Shown: positions 54,772 to 63,439 of the stretch, piece by piece | How positions within the stretch are numbered: the first letter of the stretch is position 1 | How the letters are laid out: each line of letters begins with the position of its first letter | Origin: UBA5342 sp965662645 | GTDB taxonomy: Bacteria; Bacteroidota; Bacteroidia; Bacteroidales; UBA5342 | DNA length: 64,000 nt | Reading direction: 5' to 3' | Assembly: GCA_965662645.1 (NCBI GenBank) | Contig: CBFIII010000001.1 | Coordinates: forward strand, 186,001-250,000 | The notes under the pieces: generated by a model | Databases searched by the model: none | The model's input: the letters and a program-made list of their open reading frames with translations, nothing else | What the model was told of the DNA's origin: nothing | Translations under genes and position numbers: made by a program

Positions 54772-57225
54772 TTAGAAGCTGATTTCAATACCTATACGTA
54801 CGCCTTGTTTTGAGGATAGTGAGTTGATGTTTCTCTCGTTGCTGAGACGTCTAATGTATTCTATGCGTAAGATCCTGAATATGTTAGAAACTCCAATGCC
54901 GAGTTCTGTGTAAGGTTCTGATAGTTGATGATTATAACTGTTAGGTATGGTAAACATGCCATTGTAATTCGAGGATAATGTGCCATAATAACATTTTAAT
55001 GACGCCATTTCTCGCCATTGCCATTGTTCTATTATGGGGATATGGTTTAATATAAAACCTCCTCCGTTAATGTTTAAATGGATATTGGTATAAAGGTTGT
55101 GCGCATAAGAGGCTTGATTCAATAAGTTGTAACTAAATCGAGCAAAACCTAATGATTGCGATCCTGCTGGTGTTTCAAGCATCGTATAGGGGACATCGCC
55201 ATAAATATAACCAGCATTAGCCATCAGTTTTATATAAGAAATCCCAAAGTTAAACCGCATCTTCATAGAGATGTGGGTGTGTAGATAATGAGTAGAAATC
55301 CGTTCGCTGCTATGGGGTGTATAGGCTTTCCCGTAATCAAAACTGAGATTGATAACGGGTTTTAGATTGGTGTAGTATAGCCTGGAAAAATAAAGTTGAT
55401 TATAAGTCTGATCAAACGAGAAACGGAAATTAAGGAGCACACCATAATTATAATACGTATCGTAGTATTGGGTATTTTCAATAAATGGAATAAATGGTGT
55501 TGATGAATTAGTATGGTGATAAGGATTTAGGACAAGGTCAAAGTCTTTATGGTGTGACTCGTAAATGGCTTCGATTTTTTTCTTGCCTATGATGTAAGGG
55601 TTTCTTACTCCTGCGGTGATGGCTGTGATGAGGTTGTTTTGTCCTCGACTAAACGGGTTTTCTTTTACGAAATTAATAAATTTAGAATCAGAGACATTAT
55701 AGTATTCATCGGTATATTTAAGGCTTAAGATATGGCTCTTGTCTGCCGTGAGCCCTATCTGTATTTGTCCGCCATATTTTAATTCTTCTGTTTTGCTTGC
55801 ATAACCTAAGAAACCTCCCAAAGAAATATTTTTGAATAAATGCTCATTGGTGCGCAAAGGAAGCGTATATCGGTCTCCTTCTACACGGTTAGTGGCATAC
55901 ATATCAAATGAGGGACCAATATCTATAATGCCTTTCGAATAGTAGCCCGAAAGAAGGAGTCCTCCAATGTTATCAATATTCCGAACAACGGGATTATTTT
56001 TTATCTGATGTATATTCTCAATAGTTTTGTTTTCTATCGTGTTTATTGTTAATGGTTTTGCAGTATTGAAGAGATTATTTGTTTTTATTGTGGTTTCTCC
56101 TTTTGGATTGTAGAGTGTTTTTTTCTGAATGAAAAATTCTCCAGCAGGTAAGTCATTATCTTTGTCTTTTGTGGTGGATGTGTTGAGAGAGAATCGTAGA
56201 GTGACTTGTTGTTGATTGTAAAACCAAACATCATTTTCTGTTTTTCTATAATTGACTGTAACTTTTAAATTTTTAATGAAATTAAGATTAGCGTTAGGTG
56301 GAAGGCTGGCTTGGAGCTCGCATAATGCAAAACTTCCATCTTCGACCCACATGTGTCCATCGAAAACTATAGCGTGTTGATTTTTAGGATAAAACCTGAA
56401 TTTATAAAAATTTTGTCCGTCTATTTCAAGACTATCACTCAAGTAAATGTTGTAATAGAGCAGTGCATTGTTGCTTAATGGGGATATGAAACCACGGTCT
56501 AGAATGACAATCTGATTCTTGTAAAAGTTAAAGTCGATGGCTATCTTGCTTAGCACTAAACTCTCAATTTGCTGATTAAGCATGGGGAAGATACCTTCTT
56601 TTTTTTTATTAATCGTTTGTGTGGTTATGGTCTTGATTTGTTGTTCTACTTTTATTACTTCGTTAGCAACATAGACGGGTAACATTTGCTTTGAACTGTT
56701 GCTATCAATGGCTATTTTATATTGATTTAATTGGTTTTTATTAGTCCATTTCGTTTGGCTGTCGGTGGATAGTAGTACTGATGTTATTCTATCCTTTGTG
56801 TAGAATTTAACTTTAGTAAGTTCTTTTTTATTTTCCTCTTTGTTTTTAATGATGCGTTTGTAAAGCTGTTTGTCATAGGAATAATTGGGTGTTACAAGGA
56901 CTTCTTTTATTTCCATAGCTTTGGGGGTGAGCTTTTTTACTATGAATTCAGGAATAACGTCACCTATGGTTAGAGAGTCATTTTCATAACCAACTGATGA
57001 AAAATAAAGGATGCAGTTTTTATAGACATTGAGAGAGAATTCTCCTTTGGCATTACTGCTTGTGCCTTTTGTGGTGCCTTTTATCCATAGACTAGCTGAT
57101 GCTATAGTTTTTCCTGATTGGGTGTCAATGATGATTCCTTTGGTTTCTTGACTCCAAAGCAGTGATGGTATGATGATGAATACTATGGCTGCTAAAAAAA
57201 AATATGTTTTATTCTTTCTTTTCAA
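54772..57225 (-). CDS. DUF5686 outer-membrane protein with carboxypeptidase-regulatory-like domain
   Basis: This 817-residue protein has a signal peptide (ending SLLWSQ), then a CarboxypepD_reg-like domain (about 27-110; TKGIIIDTQSGKTIASASLW, GTSSNAKGEFSLNV). A DUF5686 region with a long C-terminal run of amphipathic strands follows (about 430-817) and probably forms an outer-membrane barrel. It is a larger relative of the 6391-7872 protein. The HemD-like gene follows after 11 bp. The function is unknown. Confidence 0.82.
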   Translation of the reverse strand: MKRKNKTYFFLAAIVFIIIPSLLWSQETKGIIIDTQSGKTIASASLWIKGTTKGTSSNAKGEFSLNVYKNCILYFSSVGYENDSLTIGDVIPEFIVKKLTPKAMEIKEVLVTPNYSYDKQLYKRIIKNKEENKKELTKVKFYTKDRITSVLLSTDSQTKWTNKNQLNQYKIAIDSNSSKQMLPVYVANEVIKVEQQIKTITTQTINKKKEGIFPMLNQQIESLVLSKIAIDFNFYKNQIVILDRGFISPLSNNALLYYNIYLSDSLEIDGQNFYKFRFYPKNQHAIVFDGHMWVEDGSFALCELQASLPPNANLNFIKNLKVTVNYRKTENDVWFYNQQQVTLRFSLNTSTTKDKDNDLPAGEFFIQKKTLYNPKGETTIKTNNLFNTAKPLTINTIENKTIENIHQIKNNPVVRNIDNIGGLLLSGYYSKGIIDIGPSFDMYATNRVEGDRYTLPLRTNEHLFKNISLGGFLGYASKTEELKYGGQIQIGLTADKSHILSLKYTDEYYNVSDSKFINFVKENPFSRGQNNLITAITAGVRNPYIIGKKKIEAIYESHHKDFDLVLNPYHHTNSSTPFIPFIENTQYYDTYYNYGVLLNFRFSFDQTYNQLYFSRLYYTNLKPVINLSFDYGKAYTPHSSERISTHYLHTHISMKMRFNFGISYIKLMANAGYIYGDVPYTMLETPAGSQSLGFARFSYNLLNQASYAHNLYTNIHLNINGGGFILNHIPIIEQWQWREMASLKCYYGTLSSNYNGMFTIPNSYNHQLSEPYTELGIGVSNIFRILRIEYIRRLSNERNINSLSSKQGVRIGIEISF

Positions 57226-57400
57226 TCAGAACAGTTTAATAAAAAGAAAATGATTCCATTAGATGTTTAATGTTATCGGTGTGATTTTTTTCTTTTTGAG
57301 TTAATCAACAAAAATACAGAAAATTAAACAATTATTCAGAAATTTGAAATAAGCCTTATTTATAATTCTTTTTGGGGTCGAAAAGGTTTATTCGAAATAC

Positions 57401-57437
57401 AAAAAAGACGCTCTTGAAAAATATCAAGAGCGTCTTT
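57401..57437 (-). terminator. Rho-independent terminator after leuA
   Basis: A perfect 14 bp stem, AAAGACGCTCTTGA (57404-57417) and TCAAGAGCGTCTTT (57424-57437), is flanked on the minus strand by a T run (A run at 57401-57406 on plus). It lies 21 bp beyond the leuA stop. Confidence 0.92.
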
Positions 57438-57457
57438 CGAAGTGTTTTTTGATAAGT

Positions 57458-58951
57458 TTAAATGAACTTATTGACCGCATCTAGATAGGCATCTATAGAG
57501 GCTGTTACGATGTCAGTATCTGCGCCAAAACCATAATAAGATTTATTGTCGTGGTTAATTTGCATATGTACTTTTCCTGTATCATCACTACCTTTCGTAA
57601 TAGCTTGAATTAAAAATTCTTTCAGTTCTAACTCTTTTTTAATGATGCTATTTACGGCGTTGAGGGCTGCATCTATAGGCCCATTTCCTGCTTCGGTAGC
57701 AGAATGTATTGTGCCGTTTATATTTAGGCGTACAGTAGCCATCGGTATCGTTGTTTTTCCACTAACCACTTGTAGAAAATCTAATTTAATGGATTGTTCT
57801 GTGTTCGAAGAACCGTTCATTAATACAGATAAATCTTCATCACTAATGCTCTTCTTATTATCCGCCATTTTTAGGAAGTCTTGATAAACGGCGGTTATTT
57901 CTTCTTTGTTTAGTTTGTATCCTAAGCGTTCTAAATGATGGTTTAATGCTGCACGTCCACTTCGGGCTGTTAGTACAATGGCTGATTCTTTTACGCCTAC
58001 ATCTGCGGGGTCAATAATTTCATACGTTTCCCGGTTTTTTAATACGCCATCTTGATGTATTCCTGACGAATGCGAAAAGGCGTTGCGTCCAACAATTGCT
58101 TTATTGGCCTGAACGGGCATATTCATCAGTGTAGAAACCAATCGACTAGCTTCTGTTATTAATGGAGTGTTGATGTTGGTTTCGTAACCAAAGGATTTAT
58201 GGCTTTTCAATGTCATGGCAATCTCTTCTAATGAGGTATTGCCTGCGCGTTCACCTATACCATTAATGGTGACTTCTACTTGGCGAGCACCATTGAAAAT
58301 GGCTGATATGGAATTGGCAGTTGCCATTCCTAAGTCGTTGTGACAGTGGGTGGAAATGATTGCTTTATGTATCCCTGTTACATTTTCCATTAGGTATTTA
58401 ATCTTTTCTCCATATTGGAATGGTAAGCAATAGCCTGTGGTATCTGGGATGTTAACAACGGTAGCTCCTGCTTTGATGACCGCTTCTACTACGCGCGCTA
58501 AATATTCTTGGTCTGTACGTCCAGCGTCTTCAGCATAAAATTCAACATCTTCCACAAAGCGTTTAGCGTATTTTACAGCAGCTACAGCTCTTTCTAAAAT
58601 AGCTTCAGGTGTGCTGTTTAATTTGTGTTTAATGTGTGATTCTGAGGTTCCTATTCCTGTGTGTATGCGTCCTCGTTTGGCATATTTTAGTGCTTCAGCA
58701 GCCACTTCAATGTCTTTCTCTACTGCGCGTGTTAAGGCGCAAATGGTAGGCGATGTGACTGCTTTTGATACTTCAACGACTGATTTAAAGTCGCCTGGGC
58801 TCGAGATCGGAAATCCCGCTTCTATAACATCTACACCAAGAGCTTCTAGTGTCTTGGCTACCTCTATTTTTTCGATGGTGTTTAACTGGCAACCGGGAAC
58901 TTGTTCCCCATCTCTCAAGGTGGTGTCAAAAATATAAACTCTTTCGGCCAT
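57458..58951 (-). CDS. leuA: 2-isopropylmalate synthase
   Basis: This 497-residue enzyme condenses acetyl-CoA with 2-ketoisovalerate, the first committed step to leucine. The catalytic TIM barrel has FDTTLRDGEQVPGCQL (metal and substrate site), VIEAGFPISSPGDF, and ISTHCHNDLGMATAN and EVTINGIGERAGNTSLEE, which supply the metal-binding His. HQDGVLKNRETYEI lies in the linker. The C-terminal LeuA regulatory domain (about 375-497) binds leucine in the family. No leuBCD follows; it stands alone behind its own attenuator leader and ends at a terminator. Confidence 0.94.
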   Translation of the reverse strand: MAERVYIFDTTLRDGEQVPGCQLNTIEKIEVAKTLEALGVDVIEAGFPISSPGDFKSVVEVSKAVTSPTICALTRAVEKDIEVAAEALKYAKRGRIHTGIGTSESHIKHKLNSTPEAILERAVAAVKYAKRFVEDVEFYAEDAGRTDQEYLARVVEAVIKAGATVVNIPDTTGYCLPFQYGEKIKYLMENVTGIHKAIISTHCHNDLGMATANSISAIFNGARQVEVTINGIGERAGNTSLEEIAMTLKSHKSFGYETNINTPLITEASRLVSTLMNMPVQANKAIVGRNAFSHSSGIHQDGVLKNRETYEIIDPADVGVKESAIVLTARSGRAALNHHLERLGYKLNKEEITAVYQDFLKMADNKKSISDEDLSVLMNGSSNTEQSIKLDFLQVVSGKTTIPMATVRLNINGTIHSATEAGNGPIDAALNAVNSIIKKELELKEFLIQAITKGSDDTGKVHMQINHDNKSYYGFGADTDIVTASIDAYLDAVNKFI

Positions 58952-58974
58952 AATGTGTATTTATTAAATAGATT

Positions 58975-59012
58975 AAAAAAAAAGCCGCTCTCAATTTTAT
59001 GAGAACGGCTTT
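58975..59012 (-). terminator. Attenuator terminator in the leuA leader
   Basis: On the minus strand the stem AAAGCCGTTCTCA with TGAGAGCGGCTTT (12 of 13 paired) is followed by nine T (A run at 58975-58983 on plus). It ends 24 bp before the leuA ATG. It lies in front of the gene it would stop, so it is an attenuator and not an end-of-operon signal. Confidence 0.85.
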
Positions 59013-59049
59013 ATATAATTTCTTATTTGCAATTTAGCATACCATTCTC
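59001..59049 (-). promoter_or_regulatory. Antiterminator pairing of the leuA attenuator
   Basis: GAGAATGG (59042-59049), starting at the last base of the leader stop codon, can pair with CCGTTCTC (59001-59008), the 5' arm of the terminator, with one U-G pair. Pairing here would prevent the terminator. An alternative upstream hairpin, CTCTTATT with AATAGAG over the last leader codons, would sequester the first strand. Confidence 0.65.
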
Positions 59050-59111
59050 TATTCGATTCTCAATAAGAGGTCGAGTGACAATAAGTAGAGATATAATGAA
59101 AATTGCTTCAT
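59049..59111 (-). CDS. Leucine-rich leader peptide of leuA
   Basis: A 20-codon ORF (ATG at 59111, TAG at 59051-59049) encodes a peptide with eight leucines, including Leu-Leu, then Leu-Asp-Leu-Leu-Leu near the end (LYLYLLSLDLLLRIE). It starts about 20 nt after the promoter and ends just before the antiterminator strand. This is the layout of ribosome-mediated attenuation: stalling at Leu codons when charged tRNA-Leu is scarce would expose the antiterminator and allow leuA transcription. Confidence 0.8.
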   Translation of the reverse strand: MKQFSLYLYLLSLDLLLRIE

Positions 59112-59130
59112 ATTTTTTTCTTTTACGTTG

Positions 59131-59163
59131 CAAAGGTAGTAAAAGTTTTAAAATACAAACAAA
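59131..59163 (-). promoter_or_regulatory. Promoter of the leuA leader
   Basis: On the minus strand TACCTTTG (59131-59138) is preceded by TTTG at 59156-59159 (17 bp spacer) and TTTG at 59160-59163 (21 bp spacer). The predicted start lies 10-20 nt before the leader-peptide ATG. Confidence 0.7.
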
Positions 59164-59203
59164 GAAATAAATATTTATGCGATAAGATGTTTCTAATAAT
59201 TTG

Positions 59204-59211
59204 TAATTTTG
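59204..59211 (+). promoter_or_regulatory. Candidate -7 box (TAATTTTG) for ribF
   Basis: TAATTTTG fits TAnnTTTG, 27 bp before the ribF ATG. The -33 element is unclear. Confidence 0.4.
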
Positions 59212-59238
59212 ACGCTTATTAAGTTGTGTTGAGATCTT

Positions 59239-60159
59239 ATGAGAATAATTAAAGATATAGATAATATTCATTTGTCTGGGTCGGTTGTGACTACTGGTAA
59301 TTTTGATGGCGTGCATTTGGGGCATCGTTTCTTGTTGGAACAGTTGGTGGCAAAAGCACGCGAGATGGATGTACCTGCTGTTGTTGTTATGTTTTCGCCT
59401 CATCCGCGACAAATTTTAAGGCCTCAGAAAGAACCTTTCCTGTATTTAACTAGTGAACAAAAACAAATTGAATTACTGGAGGATTGTGGTGTTGACCTTT
59501 TGGTTAAAGTGCCTTTTACTAAAGCTATGGCAGCTTGGAGTGCTGAAGATTTTATCACTAAGATTTTATTGACATTATTAAATGTTAAATTTTATCTGAT
59601 CGGTTATGATCATCATTTGGGTAATCCTAAATATAGTACTGATCTTCAGAAAATTGCAACTAAGTATGGTTTTGAAATGTATCAATCTCTACCCTACGAA
59701 GGAGATAAAGGATTGGTGAGTTCTACTGCTATTCGTAATGCTTTAGCTTTGGGTGATGTGGCTTTGGCCGCTGAGTTTCTTGGTCGTGATTATGGATTCA
59801 GATGTAAGGTTGTAGGAGGAAAGCGTATTGGCCGTACCATTGGTTATCCTACTGCGAATCTTGTCCCTCTTTTTGATCAAATACTGTTGCCTGCTGATGG
59901 TGTTTATGCTGTGAATGTTAAAATAGATGAGTTTTGCTATGGTGGTATGATGCAGCTAGGGCATCGTCCAACTCTTAATGATAATCGTGGATTGACTTTA
60001 GAAGTTCATATTTTTGATTTTAATAAGGATATTTATGATTATGAAATTTTACTTTCGTTTAAATGTTTTATACGAAAAATTGTGAAATTTGATCATATTG
60101 ATGCTCTCGTTTCTCAGCTTCAGAAAGACGAAAAGACAGCTAAAGCTCTTCTGGGATAA
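59239..60159 (+). CDS. ribF: Bifunctional riboflavin kinase/FAD synthetase
   Basis: The protein has 306 residues. The N-terminal FAD synthetase domain shows VTTGNFDGVHLGHRFLLEQL, VVMFSPHPRQIL and LVSSTAIRNAL. The C-terminal flavokinase domain (about 180-306) shows GGKRIGRTIGYPTANL, GVYAVNV and LEVHIFDFNKDIYD. It converts riboflavin to FMN and then FAD and uses the product of the pathway begun by ribBA at 47179. It is divergent from the leuA leader. Confidence 0.95.
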   Translation: MRIIKDIDNIHLSGSVVTTGNFDGVHLGHRFLLEQLVAKAREMDVPAVVVMFSPHPRQILRPQKEPFLYLTSEQKQIELLEDCGVDLLVKVPFTKAMAAWSAEDFITKILLTLLNVKFYLIGYDHHLGNPKYSTDLQKIATKYGFEMYQSLPYEGDKGLVSSTAIRNALALGDVALAAEFLGRDYGFRCKVVGGKRIGRTIGYPTANLVPLFDQILLPADGVYAVNVKIDEFCYGGMMQLGHRPTLNDNRGLTLEVHIFDFNKDIYDYEILLSFKCFIRKIVKFDHIDALVSQLQKDEKTAKALLG

Positions 60160-60209
60160 TGCCTTTCTCTTAAGTTTTAAATTGTTGTGATCAGAAAAGG
60201 TGTAAAATA

Positions 60210-60241
60210 TTTGTTGTCAGAACAAAATGTTAATATATTTG
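60210..60241 (+). promoter_or_regulatory. Promoter for the first beta-helix gene
   Basis: TTTG (60210-60213), a 20 bp spacer and TATATTTG (60234-60241) give a full consensus match, about 45 bp before the ATG at 60287. Confidence 0.7.
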
Positions 60242-60286
60242 TACTCTATAATTTGCCTAATATTATCGTTTTAAATAGCTATTTGT

Positions 60287-63200
60287 ATGTCTCCCCAAAA
60301 CAGATTTCTTCTTATTTTATTATTAACAATGTCTTTTGTTGAAAGTTCATTTTCGGCTACAGTTTCTGTTAATAATGCTCAGCAACTTGTTAATAAAATA
60401 GATTTGCTGTATGATGGAGATACGCTTTCTATAGCCGCAGGTTATTATGTAGTTGGTCCTAAATTAGCGCCTGATGGTTTGTTCGTTGCGCGATTTGATT
60501 GGAAACCTTATGAAAATGTGACCATACTTGGAGCAGGCCGAGATTCTACGATTATAGATTTTGATGGTTCTTATGGTTTTATGCCTTGTAACTCTCAGAA
60601 TGTTGTGTTTAAAAATATGATGATTAAAAATGCTAGAATAAATGGCGGCATTTATGCCTATCAAAGTTCAATCAGTCTGGATAGTGTGCGAATTGACAGT
60701 TGTGCTTCGGTGTCATCAGTGACTAAAACAGAGGGTAATGGGGGCGCTTTGTATTTTGATGAGGCTTCTTATTTTACAAGTATTTCAAATTGTATCTTTT
60801 CTAATAATTCTGCTGAGCTTTATGGAGGTGCTATTGCATATCTTAATACTGCAAATTATGTGAGTGGTATTTCTCCGAAAATAGAAAAATGTCAATTTTA
60901 TAACAATACTTCACTGAATTCTGGTTCTGCTCTTTATTTTCCTTATATTCAAAACTCCTTTTATTTCAGACAGAATGTTGTGTTTAATAATACCGGAACT
61001 ACAGCTGTATATGTTAACGGGCGTAGATCTGCATATTTTAAGAATAATTCTATTGTTTTAAACGATGGTATTGGTTTATATGTTAGCTCTAATCTTACAA
61101 GTCGTTTTTATTTTGATAATAATGTAGTTGCGAATAATACAGGCATAGATTGTAAAGGGAGAAATAGTTCAAATTATTATAAAGGTTGGTTTAACGTATG
61201 CGGAACATCTTATAATGTGAATTATGAGGGGTCTTTTAATGACATTGTTTCTACGGATAGACCTTTTTATTCTATAAAAAATGATAGTTTATGCGTGACG
61301 CAATATGGAGCAGGTCTTTTGACTGGTCGTGTTTCTTCATCTAAAAAAATGTCTCAGGATATTTACGGACAGACTTGGTCTGGTGTTGGGGATGTGGGGG
61401 CTATTAAAGTTCCTTTAGGAGATTCTATTAGTGTTTGGACTGGTAGTGATGATCAGAACTTTATGAATGCATCGAATTGGAAAGATGGTCTTGTGCCTTC
61501 AAGTACTAGTCGCTCGACAAAAAAAATTATTATCTCTAATTGCAATAGTGAAAATTATCCTATCATAGATGAAGCTGTTAGTGTGGCGGCAGAGGGTGAT
61601 TTGTCAAGTGCTGATCTCTATGTTTGTGCTACTGGTGTTTTGTGTAATTTTGGTGATGTTGAGATCGATACTTTATATCTAGAGAGTCAGAGTGGAGGTT
61701 CTTCTCAACTTCTTAATAAAGGAACGTTGATGGCTCAAGCTCGTATGGCGGAGCATTTTTTAGTGTCTAATGTTATTACACCTGTTTATTTTCCCGATTA
61801 TCTTACGCCTGTTGATGAGGTATTGTTTAATGCTAATTTTAATTATGGTTATTATGCTTTTTCTTTTGACGAGTCGGATTTGTCAAGAAACGCAATGACT
61901 GTAGGAGATAATTTTTCTCAAAACGAAGGATATTGGGTGCAAAATAATACACATAGTACTATGACTTTTAATTTACCTACGGTGTATAACGAGGCTTTCG
62001 GTTTACAACATACTAAAAAAGATAAAACCGCACTTTCGGGGTGGAATCTTATTGGAAATCCTTATGATGCTTCTTTGCTTACTGCTGAAGTTATTTTAAA
62101 TACGGGGAATTCTGATAAGGTGGCTAGTGCTTTTTATACTTTTAGTGATGGTCATTTTAAAGCGTTTGTTGATAGTATTGGTGATGAGGAAAGTGAAGTG
62201 ATAATGCCGCACACTGCTTTTTATGTTAAAGCATTAGATGTTGATTCAAATAGCCCAGTAGATAACAACATTAGCTTTGTGTTAGATACAGGAGATATTA
62301 TTCTTGAATTTACTGAAGAGGAGGCTGAGCTTATTTCTAAAGATGAATTAATGAAAGTATCGTTATATGAAAGTTATGATGTTTTAATAGACGATACCTA
62401 TATCCGTTTTAAGGATGCAGCAAGTGATGAATTTGATAGTAAATATGATGCTTATAAATTAGATTATATATTTAATTTACAGACAGAAAATTTGTTTAGT
62501 GGGAATTCTGATGATGCTTATGCCATAAATACTTTGCCAATAGCTAAGGATGGCATTAAATCTTTAAATCTCAATGTTGATTGTCCTTCTGCCTTTATAA
62601 CTAATTCAAAAACACAAAAACTAAAATTTGATTTATCGGGTAATGAGTTGGAGTATTTATTACATGATGCTGAAAAGGATAGTAGCGAGAGTATTATAGT
62701 GAAAGATAGTATGGAACTTAGTTTCTTAACAGGAACTGATAGTGCTAGTTTATTTAATCGTTTTTCTCTTCAGATATTTGAGGATACTATTCCTAATAGA
62801 ATTGATTCTGTAAATGTTTATTATTCAAAAGGATATGTTAAGGATACGACAGCTTCAATGGCTTATGTTTTAGAAAAAGAGAATGAAAGTCATTTGATAA
62901 GGTTTAGTGAAAATAAAAACAATCCTGACACGGTATTCATTACTCAATTTTGGGTTGATTCTATTTTTGTTGATTCTATTTCTTGTAATGTTCAGTTTAG
63001 TGATTCTATAGTGCTTGATTCTACGTTTAGTGATACGTCTAAGGTGTTAGGAGCCTATAGTTATATTGTTCATAATGTTACTGTTGCAAAAACTATTTAT
63101 ACGACGTTAGATACTTTGTTTCTGGATACTGTTCCTTCTCTAGAATGGCATAATTATATTCTTTTTGATACTGTTTTAGTCACATCCGTTATTCCTGTGA

Positions 63201-63424
63201 GAGAACAACCCCAAGTGGATATTATCACCGATAATGGGACATTAACATTGAAGTTCCCTGATGAAGATAATTATGAGGTGGAGTTATATAATATATCAGG
63301 ATCTATGATTTGTCGTAAAAGTTTTGTTTCGCAAGGATCTATTTATGACGTGAAACCTGGTGTTTATATTCTATCTGTAAGAAGTCGGCAAGAGCAGCTT
63401 TCTTATAAAATTGTTGTTGATTAA
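60287..63424 (+). CDS. Secreted parallel beta-helix protein with T9SS sorting domain
   Basis: This 1045-residue protein has a signal peptide (ending VESSFSA). About residues 25-380 form a right-handed beta-helix with repeated right-handed turns (FKNMMIKNARINGGIYAY; NCIFSNNSAELYGGAIAY; FKNNSIVLNDGIGLYV). A middle region carries GWNLIGNPYDASLL, typical of Bacteroidetes surface proteins. The last 65 or so residues are a type A T9SS sorting domain (YEVELYNISGSMICRKSF, VKPGVYILSVRS). It is expected on the cell surface or released. The next gene is a related beta-helix protein 15 bp away. Confidence 0.83.
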   Translation: MSPQNRFLLILLLTMSFVESSFSATVSVNNAQQLVNKIDLLYDGDTLSIAAGYYVVGPKLAPDGLFVARFDWKPYENVTILGAGRDSTIIDFDGSYGFMPCNSQNVVFKNMMIKNARINGGIYAYQSSISLDSVRIDSCASVSSVTKTEGNGGALYFDEASYFTSISNCIFSNNSAELYGGAIAYLNTANYVSGISPKIEKCQFYNNTSLNSGSALYFPYIQNSFYFRQNVVFNNTGTTAVYVNGRRSAYFKNNSIVLNDGIGLYVSSNLTSRFYFDNNVVANNTGIDCKGRNSSNYYKGWFNVCGTSYNVNYEGSFNDIVSTDRPFYSIKNDSLCVTQYGAGLLTGRVSSSKKMSQDIYGQTWSGVGDVGAIKVPLGDSISVWTGSDDQNFMNASNWKDGLVPSSTSRSTKKIIISNCNSENYPIIDEAVSVAAEGDLSSADLYVCATGVLCNFGDVEIDTLYLESQSGGSSQLLNKGTLMAQARMAEHFLVSNVITPVYFPDYLTPVDEVLFNANFNYGYYAFSFDESDLSRNAMTVGDNFSQNEGYWVQNNTHSTMTFNLPTVYNEAFGLQHTKKDKTALSGWNLIGNPYDASLLTAEVILNTGNSDKVASAFYTFSDGHFKAFVDSIGDEESEVIMPHTAFYVKALDVDSNSPVDNNISFVLDTGDIILEFTEEEAELISKDELMKVSLYESYDVLIDDTYIRFKDAASDEFDSKYDAYKLDYIFNLQTENLFSGNSDDAYAINTLPIAKDGIKSLNLNVDCPSAFITNSKTQKLKFDLSGNELEYLLHDAEKDSSESIIVKDSMELSFLTGTDSASLFNRFSLQIFEDTIPNRIDSVNVYYSKGYVKDTTASMAYVLEKENESHLIRFSENKNNPDTVFITQFWVDSIFVDSISCNVQFSDSIVLDSTFSDTSKVLGAYSYIVHNVTVAKTIYTTLDTLFLDTVPSLEWHNYILFDTVLVTSVIPVREQPQVDIITDNGTLTLKFPDEDNYEVELYNISGSMICRKSFVSQGSIYDVKPGVYILSVRSRQEQLSYKIVVD

Positions 63425-63439
63425 TAAAATATTAAAGTG

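Noticed and set aside
59023..59412. 129-codon minus-strand ORF over the leuA leader
   Set aside because: It runs antisense to ribF and uses a frame different from the leucine-rich leader peptide.
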